From Pseudomonadota bacterium (GTDB lineage: Bacteria > Pseudomonadota > Alphaproteobacteria > Rhizobiales > Xanthobacteraceae), in assembly GCA_023414975.1 (NCBI GenBank), contig JAEZMI010000281.1, positions 1-7,157 on the forward strand: a stretch of DNA of 7,157 nucleotides, given 5' to 3'. Shown one piece after another: positions 1-5,692 of this stretch; position 1 is the stretch's first letter, and every line of letters begins with the position of its first letter. The notes below the pieces were generated by a model. That model did not search any database. It worked only from the letters and a program-made list of their open reading frames with translations, and was not told the DNA's origin. Made by a program: the position numbers and the translations under genes.

Positions 1-413
1 ATTCCAGCGCCGATCCCGCCGGCACGATCATCATCGATACCGGCGCGCGCTACCTCTATCTCGTCCAGGGCAACGGCACGGCGCTGCGCTACGGCATCGG
101 CGTCGGCCGCGAGGGCTTCGCCTGGAACGGAACGCAGCGCATCTCCAACAAGCGCGAATGGCCGGACTGGCGCCCGCCGGCGGAAATGATCGCCCGCCGC
201 CCCGACCTGCCGCGGGTGATGGAGGGCGGGCCCGACAACCCGCTGGGGGCGCGCGCGCTCTATCTCGGCGACACGCTCTACCGCATCCACGGCACCAACG
301 AGCCGGAGACCATCGGCCAGGCGGTGTCCTCCGGCTGCATCCGCATGCGCAACGAGGACGTGACCGATCTGTATGAGCGCGTCAGCGTCGGCGCGCTGGT
401 GCGGGTGATCTGA
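1..413 (+). CDS. L,D-transpeptidase (YkuD/ErfK family), 3' part
   Basis: The first full codon in frame is at 3, the stop is TGA at 411-413, and the gene begins before the window; 136 residues are visible. The protein ends with the YkuD active site: His (codon 288-290) in RIHGTNEP and, 15 residues later, the nucleophilic Cys (codon 336-338) in SSGCIRMRN. Upstream lie the family's NPLGARALYLG strand and an EWPDW/PP segment. Such enzymes work in the periplasm, cutting the tetrapeptide stem of peptidoglycan at the meso-diaminopimelate/D-Ala bond and forming 3-3 cross-links or attaching proteins. The N-terminus, where an export signal would be, is outside the window, so localisation is inferred from the family. 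Both catalytic residues are intact, so the visible part looks functional. It lies 106 bp before ubiE and shows no evident functional link to it. The family call is firm; the precise paralogue is not assigned. Confidence 0.93.
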   Translation, partial: SSADPAGTIIIDTGARYLYLVQGNGTALRYGIGVGREGFAWNGTQRISNKREWPDWRPPAEMIARRPDLPRVMEGGPDNPLGARALYLGDTLYRIHGTNEPETIGQAVSSGCIRMRNEDVTDLYERVSVGALVRVI

Positions 414-456
414 GACCTCTGTCCCCGCCCGCATGGCAGCGTCGCCCCGCCGGCGC

Positions 457-485
457 TTGGAGCCGGCCGGTCCCTCCGCTATGGT
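457..485 (+). promoter_or_regulatory. Candidate ubiE-ubiB promoter
   Basis: TTGGAG (457-462) and TATGGT (480-485) are separated by 17 bp. The -10 part reads GCTATGGT, resembling the GCTA-type -10 of alphaproteobacterial housekeeping promoters. Transcription would start near 492, giving a leader of roughly 28 nt to the ATG at 520. It also makes the upstream ATGs at 433 and 481 unlikely starts, since one precedes and the other lies inside the promoter. The match is only partial and is judged by eye. Confidence 0.4.
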
Positions 486-519
486 CCGCGCGATTTCGGA
501 CGACGAGCGGGAGCGGTGC

Positions 520-1293
520 ATGGCGGGTGGCGAGGCTGAGAACGGCGGCGAGACCCATTTCGGCTTCCGCACCGTGCCGCTGGGCGAGAAGCAGCGCATG
601 GTCGACGAGGTGTTCCACTCGGTCGCGCGCCGCTACGACCTGATGAACGACCTGATGTCCATGGGCCTTCACCGGGCCTGGAAGGACCTTCTCGTCTCCC
701 GCCTGCGCCCGCCCAAGACCGACCGCCCCTTCGCACTGCTCGACGTTGCCGGCGGCACCGGTGACGTGTCCTTCCGCACGGTCGAGGCCGGCGGGGCGGG
801 GACGCGGGCGACGGTGGCCGACATCAATGGCGGCATGCTCGGCGTCGGGCGCGAGCGCGCCGCCGCGCTCGGCCTTTCCGACCGGGTGGAGTTCGTCGAG
901 GCGAATGCCGAAAGCCTGCCCTTCGCCGACCGTTCCTTCGACGCCACCACCATCGCCTTCGGCATCCGCAACGTGCCGCGCATGGACAAGGCGCTCGCCG
1001 AGATGCGCCGCGTGCTGAAGCCCGGCGGGCGCTGCTTCGTGCTGGAATTCTCGCGCGTCGACGTGCCCGTGCTCGACGCGATCTACGATACCTATTCCTT
1101 CAAGCTGATCCCCGGCATGGGCAGGATGGTGACGGGGGACGCCGAATCCTACCAGTACCTCGTCGAGTCGATCCGCCGCTTCCCGGCTCCCGAGCTGTTC
1201 GCGGATATGATGCGCGAGGCGGGGCTGAAGCGCGTCGGCTACACGCCGCTGACCGGCGGCATCGTCTGCCTGCATGCCGGCGTGCGGATCTGA
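520..1293 (+). CDS. ubiE: Ubiquinone/menaquinone C-methyltransferase UbiE
   Basis: This 257-residue protein (E. coli UbiE is 251) is a class I SAM-dependent methyltransferase that C-methylates the polyprenyl-methoxy-benzoquinol ring in ubiquinone synthesis; where menaquinone is made, the same enzyme methylates demethylmenaquinone. Both UbiE signatures are present: YDLMNDLMSMGLHRAW (39-54) and RVLKPGGRCFVLEFS (164-178). The SAM-binding loop is LLDVAGGTGD (73-82), and the acidic residue ending strand 2 is in VADING (99-104). The N-terminal THFGFRTVP (12-20) is typical of the family. I chose the ATG at 520 because GGGAG sits 6 nt before it and family homology begins about 11 residues in. In-frame ATGs at 433 and 481 lack a ribosome binding site and would add an atypical tail. 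ubiB follows directly, so the two are probably co-transcribed. The E. coli partner gene ubiJ is not between them. Confidence 0.96.
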   Translation: MAGGEAENGGETHFGFRTVPLGEKQRMVDEVFHSVARRYDLMNDLMSMGLHRAWKDLLVSRLRPPKTDRPFALLDVAGGTGDVSFRTVEAGGAGTRATVADINGGMLGVGRERAAALGLSDRVEFVEANAESLPFADRSFDATTIAFGIRNVPRMDKALAEMRRVLKPGGRCFVLEFSRVDVPVLDAIYDTYSFKLIPGMGRMVTGDAESYQYLVESIRRFPAPELFADMMREAGLKRVGYTPLTGGIVCLHAGVRI

Positions 1294-1297
1294 GCCG

Positions 1298-2866
1298 GTG
1301 GCGACGTCCTTCGGTGATTTTCTCCGCCTCGCCCATGCCGGCTTCGTGCTGGCCCGCGAAGGCGTTCTCTCGCGGATCGACCCCGATCTGCTGCCGCCGG
1401 GTTCGGAGCCGCTGTTCCGTCTCGCGCGGCTGATCGAGCGCCGGGGCCCGGCATCGAGCGCCCAGCGCCTCGGCGCTGCCCTCTCCCGGCTCGGCCCATC
1501 CTATGTGAAGCTCGGCCAGTTCCTGGCGACGCGGCCGGATGTCGTCGGCCCGCAGCTCGCCCACGACCTCGAACTCCTGCAGGACCGGATGCCGCCCTTT
1601 CCGCAGGCGGTGGCGGAGGCGGCGATCGAACGCAATTTCGACCGGCCGGTCGGAGCGGTCTACGCCACGTTGAGCGCGCCGCTGGCCGCCGCCTCGATCG
1701 CGCAGGTGCATCAGGGCACGATCGTGGAGGCGGACGGGACCACGCGCCGCGTCGCGGTGAAGGTGCTGCGGCCGGACGTCCAGCGGCGCTTCCGGGTGGA
1801 CCTGTCCTCCTTCTACCGCGCCGCGCGGCTCGGCGAGCGGGCCTCGCCCGAAGGCCGGCGCCTGCGCCTCGTCGCGGTGGTGGACACGCTCGCCCGCTCG
1901 GTGGCGATGGAGATGGATCTGCGGCTGGAGGCGGCCGCCCTCTCCGAACTCGCGCAGAACACCGAAGCCGAAGAGGATTTCCGCGTGCCGGCGGTCGATT
2001 GGGACCGCACGGGCCGCGAGGTGCTGACCACCGAATGGATCGACGGCGTGAAGCTGAACGATCCCGAGGGGCTGCGCGCCGCCGGACATGACCTGCCCGC
2101 GCTCGGGCGCATCGTCATGCAGTCTTTCCTGCGCCACGCGCTGCGCGACGGCTTTTTTCATGCCGACATGCACCCCGGCAATCTGTTCGTCGATCCGCAG
2201 GGCCGGCTGGTGGCGGTGGATTGCGGCATCATGGGCCGGCTGGGCCAGAAAGAACGGCGCTTCCTCGCCGAAATCCTCTACGGCTTCATCACCCGCGACT
2301 GGCTGCGCACCGCGCAGGTGCATTTCGAAGCCGGCTATGTGCCGCCGCACCATTCGGTGGAAGACTTCGCGCAGGCGATCCGCGCCATCGGCGAGCCGAT
2401 CCATTCCCGCCCCGCCGACCAGATTTCCATGGCGAAGCTGCTGACCCTGCTGTTCGAGGTCACGGCGCTGTTTGATATGCAGACGCGCCCGGAGCTGCTG
2501 CTGCTGCAGAAGACCATGGTCGTGGTGGAGGGCGTCGCCCGCAATCTCGACCCGCGCCTCGACATGTGGAAGACCGCCGAGCCCGTGGTGCGCGGCTGGA
2601 TCGAACGCAATCTCGGGCCGGCGGGGCGGCTGGAGGAGGTGGCCGACGGTCTGGGAGCGCTCGGCCGCTCGCTGCAAACCCTGCCGGAGCTGATGGCGCA
2701 GGGCCAGCGCATCGCCAACCAGCTCGATGCCGCCACCCGCGACGGCCTCGCGCTGGCGCCCGAGACGATGGAAGCCATCGGCCGGGCGGAAGGGCGCGGC
2801 AATCGCTGGATGACCATCGCCCTCTGGGTGATCGCCGGGCTGCTGGCGGGGCATCTGCTGTTCTAG
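1298..2866 (+). CDS. ubiB: UbiB, atypical ABC1/ADCK kinase-like protein of ubiquinone synthesis
   Basis: Long annotated as 2-polyprenylphenol 6-hydroxylase, UbiB is now regarded as a membrane-bound atypical kinase/ATPase that supports ubiquinone synthesis, perhaps by handling lipid intermediates. From the GTG at 1298 it has 522 residues. Family marks in order: the KxGQ motif KLGQ (71-74), the Ala-rich nucleotide loop PLAAASIAQVH (128-138), VAVKV (152-156) with the ATP-site Lys155, the EMD of the ExD motif (205-207), the catalytic loop HADMHPGN (288-295), and a DFG-equivalent written DCG (308-310). A hydrophobic segment at 504-522 is the C-terminal membrane anchor. The start is uncertain: GTG 1298 lies 4 nt after the ubiE stop and leads straight into family-like sequence, whereas ATG 1274 would add 8 residues and overlap ubiE by 20 nt; neither has a strong ribosome binding site. 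The tight spacing implies translation coupled to ubiE. Confidence 0.94.
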   Translation: MATSFGDFLRLAHAGFVLAREGVLSRIDPDLLPPGSEPLFRLARLIERRGPASSAQRLGAALSRLGPSYVKLGQFLATRPDVVGPQLAHDLELLQDRMPPFPQAVAEAAIERNFDRPVGAVYATLSAPLAAASIAQVHQGTIVEADGTTRRVAVKVLRPDVQRRFRVDLSSFYRAARLGERASPEGRRLRLVAVVDTLARSVAMEMDLRLEAAALSELAQNTEAEEDFRVPAVDWDRTGREVLTTEWIDGVKLNDPEGLRAAGHDLPALGRIVMQSFLRHALRDGFFHADMHPGNLFVDPQGRLVAVDCGIMGRLGQKERRFLAEILYGFITRDWLRTAQVHFEAGYVPPHHSVEDFAQAIRAIGEPIHSRPADQISMAKLLTLLFEVTALFDMQTRPELLLLQKTMVVVEGVARNLDPRLDMWKTAEPVVRGWIERNLGPAGRLEEVADGLGALGRSLQTLPELMAQGQRIANQLDAATRDGLALAPETMEAIGRAEGRGNRWMTIALWVIAGLLAGHLLF

Positions 2867-2874
2867 CGCGCGGT

Positions 2875-2901
2875 CCGATCAGATGGGATCGATCTGATCG
2901 G
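2875..2901. other. 10-bp perfect inverted repeat after ubiB
   Basis: CCGATCAGAT (2875-2884) and ATCTGATCGG (2892-2901) are perfect reverse complements around a 7-nt loop, starting 8 nt after the ubiB stop. As RNA it would form a stable hairpin in the position of a terminator, but no run of T follows, so it is not a standard intrinsic terminator. It could instead stop Rho-dependent trimming of the ubiEB mRNA 3' end, or as DNA be a dyad operator for the small genes downstream. The structure is certain; its role is inferred. Confidence 0.55.
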
Positions 2902-2945
2902 TGAATCGCCCTCTAAGTCCATGAAGGAGAATGCGCGATCTGATC
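2891..2945. repeat. Repeated 9-mer GATCTGATC
   Basis: GATCTGATC occurs at 2891-2899 and again at 2937-2945, 46 bp apart in the same orientation. The first copy overlaps the right arm of the inverted repeat at 2875-2901, whose left arm is the reverse complement of most of the same motif. All three half-sites lie between ubiB and the small membrane gene at 2994. Regularly placed half-sites of this sort could be an operator, but chance cannot be excluded for so short a word. Confidence 0.3.
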
Positions 2946-2993
2946 CGCCGGCGGGGGCGGGCCGATCGGCGCAGGCTCGAAGGGAGGTGCCGC

Positions 2994-3221
2994 GTGAGCC
3001 TCGTCCATAATGAGCGTACGAAGTATCTCGCTACCTTGGTCAACACCATCGCGGCGGCCACCCTTGCGGCGGGCGTCGTTGCCCCGCTGGTTGCTTTCAC
3101 CTTTGGCGTGCCGGGCCCCTCCAGCGGCGGATTCGCGATTGCCGTCAGCGTTGTTTGGCTTTTGACCGGCGCCGCCCTACATTATGCGGTAAGGATTATC
3201 CTTGGGAGGCTCAGGCCATGA
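2994..3221 (+). CDS. Small two-helix membrane protein, unknown function
   Basis: A 75-residue protein starting at GTG 2994, chosen because GGGAGG (2982-2987) lies 6 nt before it, the best Shine-Dalgarno match in this region. The ATG at 2931 would add an Arg-rich stretch and has its AAGGAG only 1 nt away, too close. The short polar N-terminus (SLVHNERTKY) is followed by two hydrophobic segments, about residues 11-35 and 44-67, with a short Gly/Pro/Ser turn (GVPGPSSGG) between them and a basic C-terminus (RLRP). By the positive-inside rule both ends are probably cytoplasmic. I have an impression of similar small 'NERTK' proteins in other alphaproteobacteria but recognise no function. Its stop overlaps the start of the next small gene by ATGA. 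Hand-counted G+C over 3001-3300 is 187/300 (62%), below its neighbours, with codons such as TTG, CGT and TAT. Confidence 0.7.
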   Translation: MSLVHNERTKYLATLVNTIAAATLAAGVVAPLVAFTFGVPGPSSGGFAIAVSVVWLLTGAALHYAVRIILGRLRP

Positions 3222-3334
3222 CGTGGCTGCAGTGGTACGCCCTCATTGGCATTCCCGCTCTTCTCCTGACGGGCGCTTATGTCGCCGTCCGGCTCTCGGC
3301 GCATGATGATCGACGCGCCGGCCCTGCAGAATGA
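3218..3334 (+). CDS. Tiny single-helix membrane protein, unknown function
   Basis: A 38-residue protein. Its ATG (3218-3220) overlaps the TGA of the preceding gene in the sequence ATGA, and GGGAGG (3204-3209) lies 8 nt upstream inside the end of that gene. Such overlap plus a good ribosome binding site is the usual signature of translational coupling, and is the main reason to accept so short a frame. The product begins MTWLQWYALIGI, has one hydrophobic helix at about residues 5-26 with Trp and Tyr at its start, and ends in a short charged tail (SAHDDRRAGPAE). There is no signal-peptide cleavage motif. It probably acts in the inner membrane together with the 75-residue protein, for example as a two-subunit complex. 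I recognise no family. It could be missed by standard gene callers because of its length. Confidence 0.6.
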   Translation: MTWLQWYALIGIPALLLTGAYVAVRLSAHDDRRAGPAE

Positions 3335-3376
3335 TCGCCGGCGTGTGAGGCGTAAGGCCGGACGGGCCGATATGTT

Positions 3377-3398
3377 GCGGGCAGTTGCCCCTGTCCGC
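3377..3398 (+). terminator. Hairpin after the small-membrane-protein genes
   Basis: GCGGGCAG (3377-3384) pairs with CTGTCCGC (3391-3398) over 8 bp with one G-U wobble and a 6-nt loop TTGCCC. It begins 42 nt after the stop of the 38-residue gene and ends 50 nt before coaBC. Position and strength suit a terminator or mRNA-stabilising stem for the small genes, but no T-run follows, so termination is only a possibility. Confidence 0.35.
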
Positions 3399-3410
3399 CG
3401 AGGTGCGCGC

Positions 3411-3422
3411 GCGCTATAGCGC
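3411..3422 (+). promoter_or_regulatory. Candidate -10 of coaBC inside a 12-bp palindrome
   Basis: GCGCTATAGCGC (3411-3422) is a perfect 12-bp palindrome and contains GCTATAGC (3413-3420), close to the GCTANAWC -10 reported for Caulobacter-type housekeeping promoters. Transcription would begin about 3427, leaving roughly 20 nt before the ATG at 3448. The -35 is poor: CTGTCC (3391-3396) is 17 bp from CTATAG. If real, the promoter would separate coaBC-dut from the genes upstream, and the palindrome might double as an operator. Confidence 0.35.
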
Positions 3423-3447
3423 AAGGCGGCTTTTCGGGGACATCGGC

Positions 3448-4677
3448 ATGCTCACAGGCAAGACGGTTCTGCTCATCATCGGCGGCGGCATCGCGGCCTA
3501 TAAGAGCCTCGACCTCATCCGCCGGCTGAAGGAGCGCGGCGCGCGGGTGCGGGTGGTGATGACGGCGGCCGCGCAGCATTTCGTCACGCCGCTTGCCGCC
3601 GGCGCGCTGGCCCATGAGCCGGTCTTCACCGAACTGTTCGACCGCGCGGCGGAGCACGACATCGGCCATATCCGGCTCTCCCGCGAGGCCGACCTCATTA
3701 TCGTCGCGCCGGCGACCGCCGATCTGATGGCCAAGATGGCGCATGGCCTCGCGGACGACCTCGCCAGCGCCGTGCTGCTCGCCAGCGACCGGCCGATCCT
3801 CGTTGCTCCCGCGATGAACCCGCTGATGTGGGCGAACCCGGCGACGGCGCGCAATGTGGCCCAGCTCCGCGCCGACGGCATCCATGTCGTCGGCCCCCAT
3901 GTCGGGGAGATGGCCGAGCGGGGCGAGGCGGGGCCGGGACGCATGGCGGAGCCGCTGGACATCGTGGCCGCGGCCGCGGCCCTGCTCGCCCCCGCGCCGG
4001 GGCCGCTCGCGGGGCGGCATGTGCTCATCACCTCCGGCCCCACCCATGAGCCCATCGACCCTGTGCGCTACATCGCCAACCGTTCATCGGGCAAACAGGG
4101 CCACGCCATCGCCGCCGCTGCCGCCAAGGCGGGCGCGCGGGTGACGCTGGTCGCCGGTCCGGTCCATCTGCCGGACCCGCCGGGCGTTACGGTTCACCAT
4201 GTGGAAACGGCCCGGCAGATGCAGGAATCGGTCGAGGCCGCCTTGCCGGCGGACGCGGCCATCTTCGCGGCGGCGGTGGCCGACTGGCGGGTGGCCAGCG
4301 CGGCGGACGAAAAGATGAAGAAGGAGGGCGGCGCGCTGCCCGCGCTCACCCTCGCGGAGAACCCCGACATTCTCGCGGGCATCGCCCGGCGGGGGGAGGG
4401 GCGTCCGCGCCTCGTGGTCGGGTTTGCCGCCGAGACCCAGAACATCGTCGCCTATGCCACCGCCAAGCGCGCCCGCAAGGGCGCCGACTGGATCGTCGCC
4501 AATGACGTCTCCGCCCGGAGCGGCATCGAGGGCGGGGTCATGGGCGGGGACCGCAACGCGGTTCATCTCATTACCGATGCCGGCGCCGAGGCCTGGCCGG
4601 CCGCCTCCAAGACGGAGGTGGCCGAGCGGCTGGTGGCCCGCATCGCCGTCTTTCTCAGCACGGAGACCGCCCGATGA
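3448..4677 (+). CDS. coaBC: Bifunctional CoaBC: PPC synthetase and decarboxylase (Dfp)
   Basis: This 409-residue enzyme carries out two successive steps of coenzyme A synthesis: CTP-dependent joining of 4'-phosphopantothenate to cysteine (CoaB, C-terminal) and FMN-dependent decarboxylation to 4'-phosphopantetheine (CoaC, N-terminal). The CoaC half (about 1-185) has the flavin-fold motif GGGIAAYKS (12-20), catalytic His74 in GHIRL and PAMN (121-124). The CoaB half (about 186-409) has ITSGPTHEPID (194-204), IANRSSGKQG (209-218), the Lys-rich EKMKKEG (288-294), NPDI (305-308) and GFAAET (325-330). Oddly, the loop that usually carries the decarboxylase Cys (ACG in E. coli) reads EMAERGEAGPGRM (154-166), and the whole protein has no cysteine. 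I chose ATG 3448 because GGGGA lies 7 nt upstream and homology begins at once; an in-frame TTG at 3385 would add an unrelated tail. dut overlaps the stop. Confidence 0.95.
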   Translation: MLTGKTVLLIIGGGIAAYKSLDLIRRLKERGARVRVVMTAAAQHFVTPLAAGALAHEPVFTELFDRAAEHDIGHIRLSREADLIIVAPATADLMAKMAHGLADDLASAVLLASDRPILVAPAMNPLMWANPATARNVAQLRADGIHVVGPHVGEMAERGEAGPGRMAEPLDIVAAAAALLAPAPGPLAGRHVLITSGPTHEPIDPVRYIANRSSGKQGHAIAAAAAKAGARVTLVAGPVHLPDPPGVTVHHVETARQMQESVEAALPADAAIFAAAVADWRVASAADEKMKKEGGALPALTLAENPDILAGIARRGEGRPRLVVGFAAETQNIVAYATAKRARKGADWIVANDVSARSGIEGGVMGGDRNAVHLITDAGAEAWPAASKTEVAERLVARIAVFLSTETAR

Positions 4678-5153
4678 CCGCCCCGCTCGATCTGCCGCTC
4701 ATGGTGCTGCCGCATGGCGAGGGGCTGCCGCTGCCGGCCTATGCGACGGCGGGGGCGGCCGGGCTCGATCTCGTCTGCGCGCTGCCGGAAGACGCGCCGC
4801 TGGTGCTGGCTCCCCTTGCCCGCGCGGCGGTGCCCACGGGCATCGCCCTGGCGCTGCCGACGGGCTTCGAGGCGCAGGTGCGCCCGCGCTCGGGTCTCGC
4901 GCTCAAGCAGGGGCTGACCGTGCTGAACACGCCGGGCACGGTGGACGAGGATTACCGCGGCGAGGTGAAGGTGATTCTCATCAATCTCGGCGAGGCGCCG
5001 GTGGAGATCACGCGCGGCCAGCGGATCGCGCAGATGGTGGTGGCGCCCGTGACGCGGGTTCATCCGGTCGTTGTCGGGAATTTGGATGAAACAACACGCG
5101 GTAGCGGTGGATTCGGCTCGACAGGCCTCGACGCCGCGGCGATAAAGGGTTAG
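4674..5153 (+). CDS. dut: Deoxyuridine triphosphatase (dUTPase)
   Basis: A 159-residue member of the trimeric dUTPase family, which hydrolyses dUTP to dUMP and pyrophosphate, keeping uracil out of DNA and feeding dTMP synthesis. All five family motifs are visible: I AGAAGLDL (26-33), II PRSGLA (71-76), III LNTPGTVDEDYRGEV (84-98) with catalytic Asp91 and the uracil-lid Tyr94, IV RGQRIAQMV (114-122), and V RGSGGFGSTG (142-151), the Gly-rich tail that closes over the triphosphate of a neighbouring subunit. The length is normal. The ATG shares ATGA with the coaBC stop, so the two are almost certainly one translationally coupled unit; coaBC-dut pairing is widespread in proteobacteria. The stop is TAG at 5151-5153. 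Downstream the same frame stays open into the Rrf2 gene, an oddity noted separately. Confidence 0.95.
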   Translation: MTAPLDLPLMVLPHGEGLPLPAYATAGAAGLDLVCALPEDAPLVLAPLARAAVPTGIALALPTGFEAQVRPRSGLALKQGLTVLNTPGTVDEDYRGEVKVILINLGEAPVEITRGQRIAQMVVAPVTRVHPVVVGNLDETTRGSGGFGSTGLDAAAIKG

Positions 5154-5201
5154 CCAAGGCGGGCCGGTCCTTTTCGCCGTACCGACGAGAGCCGCCGACG
5201 A

Positions 5202-5246
5202 GTTAAACCGCCGAGAGCTGAACCGCCGAGAGTTAAGCCGCCGACC
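5202..5246 (+). repeat. Three 15-bp tandem repeats directly before the rrf2 ATG
   Basis: Units are GTTAAACCGCCGAGA (5202-5216), GCTGAACCGCCGAGA (5217-5231) and GTTAAGCCGCCGACC (5232-5246), ending exactly at the ATG at 5247. A degenerate further copy precedes at about 5187-5201. The period is a multiple of three and the tract lies in the frame shared by dut and rrf2, where it would read VKPPR-AEPPR-VKPPT, but no ATG, GTG, TTG or CTG lies between the dut stop and 5247 in that frame. As untranslated DNA it fills the ribosome binding region, where the only Shine-Dalgarno-like word is a weak GAGAG. Copy-number change here would move any upstream promoter relative to the gene. Confidence 0.75.
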
Positions 5247-5690
5247 ATGCCGCGCCTGTCCGACAAGAGCCTGCTCGCCATCGCCGCGGTCGTGGACGTC
5301 GCGCTGCATGCGCGCGGCATGCCGGTGGCCGCCAAGGCGCTGGCCGCGCGGCATGACCTTCCCCCGCGCCACCTCGAACCCGTGCTGCAGGCGCTCGTCC
5401 ATGCCGGCGTGCTGAAGGGCGTGCGCGGCCCGCGCGGCGGCTATGAACTCGCCCGCGAGCGGCGGCGCATTACCGTGGCCGAGGTCGTGCGCGTGGTCGA
5501 GGCGGAGGCGGATGAGGCGATGGAGACCGCGCCGGCCATCGTGCGCGACATCGTGCAGCCGGCGGTGGCGGAGGCCGAGCGGGCCTTCGAATCGGCGCTG
5601 GACGGGGTGACGGTGGAGGATCTCTGCCGGGCGTCCGCCCAGGACACGCTGCGCAAGGGCCTGCCCGAAGGCATCGATTTCACCATTTAA
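5247..5690 (+). CDS. Rrf2-family transcriptional regulator, no Fe-S cysteines
   Basis: A 147-residue protein with the Rrf2 winged-helix layout: an N-terminal helix MPRLSDKSLLAIAAVVDVAL, a helix-turn-helix at about 27-56 (PVAAKALAARHDLPPRHLEPVLQAL), and the hallmark wing GVRGPRGGYELAR (58-70), followed by TVAEVVRVVE. Iron-sulfur members (IscR, NsrR, RirA) carry three cysteines in the next loop; here that region (85-105) has none, and the only Cys is 127 near the C-terminus. It therefore probably does not hold an Fe-S cluster by the usual ligands and resembles the cluster-free class to which Bacillus CymR belongs. cysK follows 162 bp downstream on the same strand, so control of cysteine synthesis is a reasonable inference; the target has not been shown. 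The start at 5247 is the only usual start codon between the dut stop and the first conserved residues. Its ribosome binding site is weak. Confidence 0.9.
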   Translation: MPRLSDKSLLAIAAVVDVALHARGMPVAAKALAARHDLPPRHLEPVLQALVHAGVLKGVRGPRGGYELARERRRITVAEVVRVVEAEADEAMETAPAIVRDIVQPAVAEAERAFESALDGVTVEDLCRASAQDTLRKGLPEGIDFTI

Positions 5691-5692
5691 TT

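Noticed and set aside
433..519. ATG starts at 433 and 481 extending ubiE
   Set aside because: No ribosome binding site before either, the added sequence does not look like UbiE, and a plausible promoter -10 (480-485) overlaps the second. ATG 520 has GGGAG at 6 nt.
1100..2854. Long open frame on the - strand opposite ubiB (584 codons), and similar ones at 382-1275, 3277-4047 and 5745-6971
   Set aside because: Antisense frames opposite GC-rich coding DNA stay open because stop codons are rare. Their products are His/Arg/Gly/Ala-rich with no recognisable domain, while the + strand genes have full family motifs.
2931..2993. ATG at 2931 extending the 75-residue membrane protein by 21 residues
   Set aside because: AAGGAG is only 1 nt from this ATG, the added part is Arg-rich low-complexity sequence, and GTG 2994 has GGGAGG at the ideal distance.
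2921..3010. Possible 29-residue frame from ATG 2921
   Set aside because: No ribosome binding site, Arg/Ala/Pro-rich product without structure, and it overlaps the start of the better-supported gene.
3385..3447. TTG start at 3385 extending coaBC by 21 residues
   Set aside because: The extension runs through a hairpin and the candidate promoter, and CoaBC homology begins at ATG 3448, which has its own GGGGA.
5202..5246. The 15-bp repeats as a CRISPR array
   Set aside because: The units are directly adjacent with no spacers and are too short; they are simple tandem repeats.
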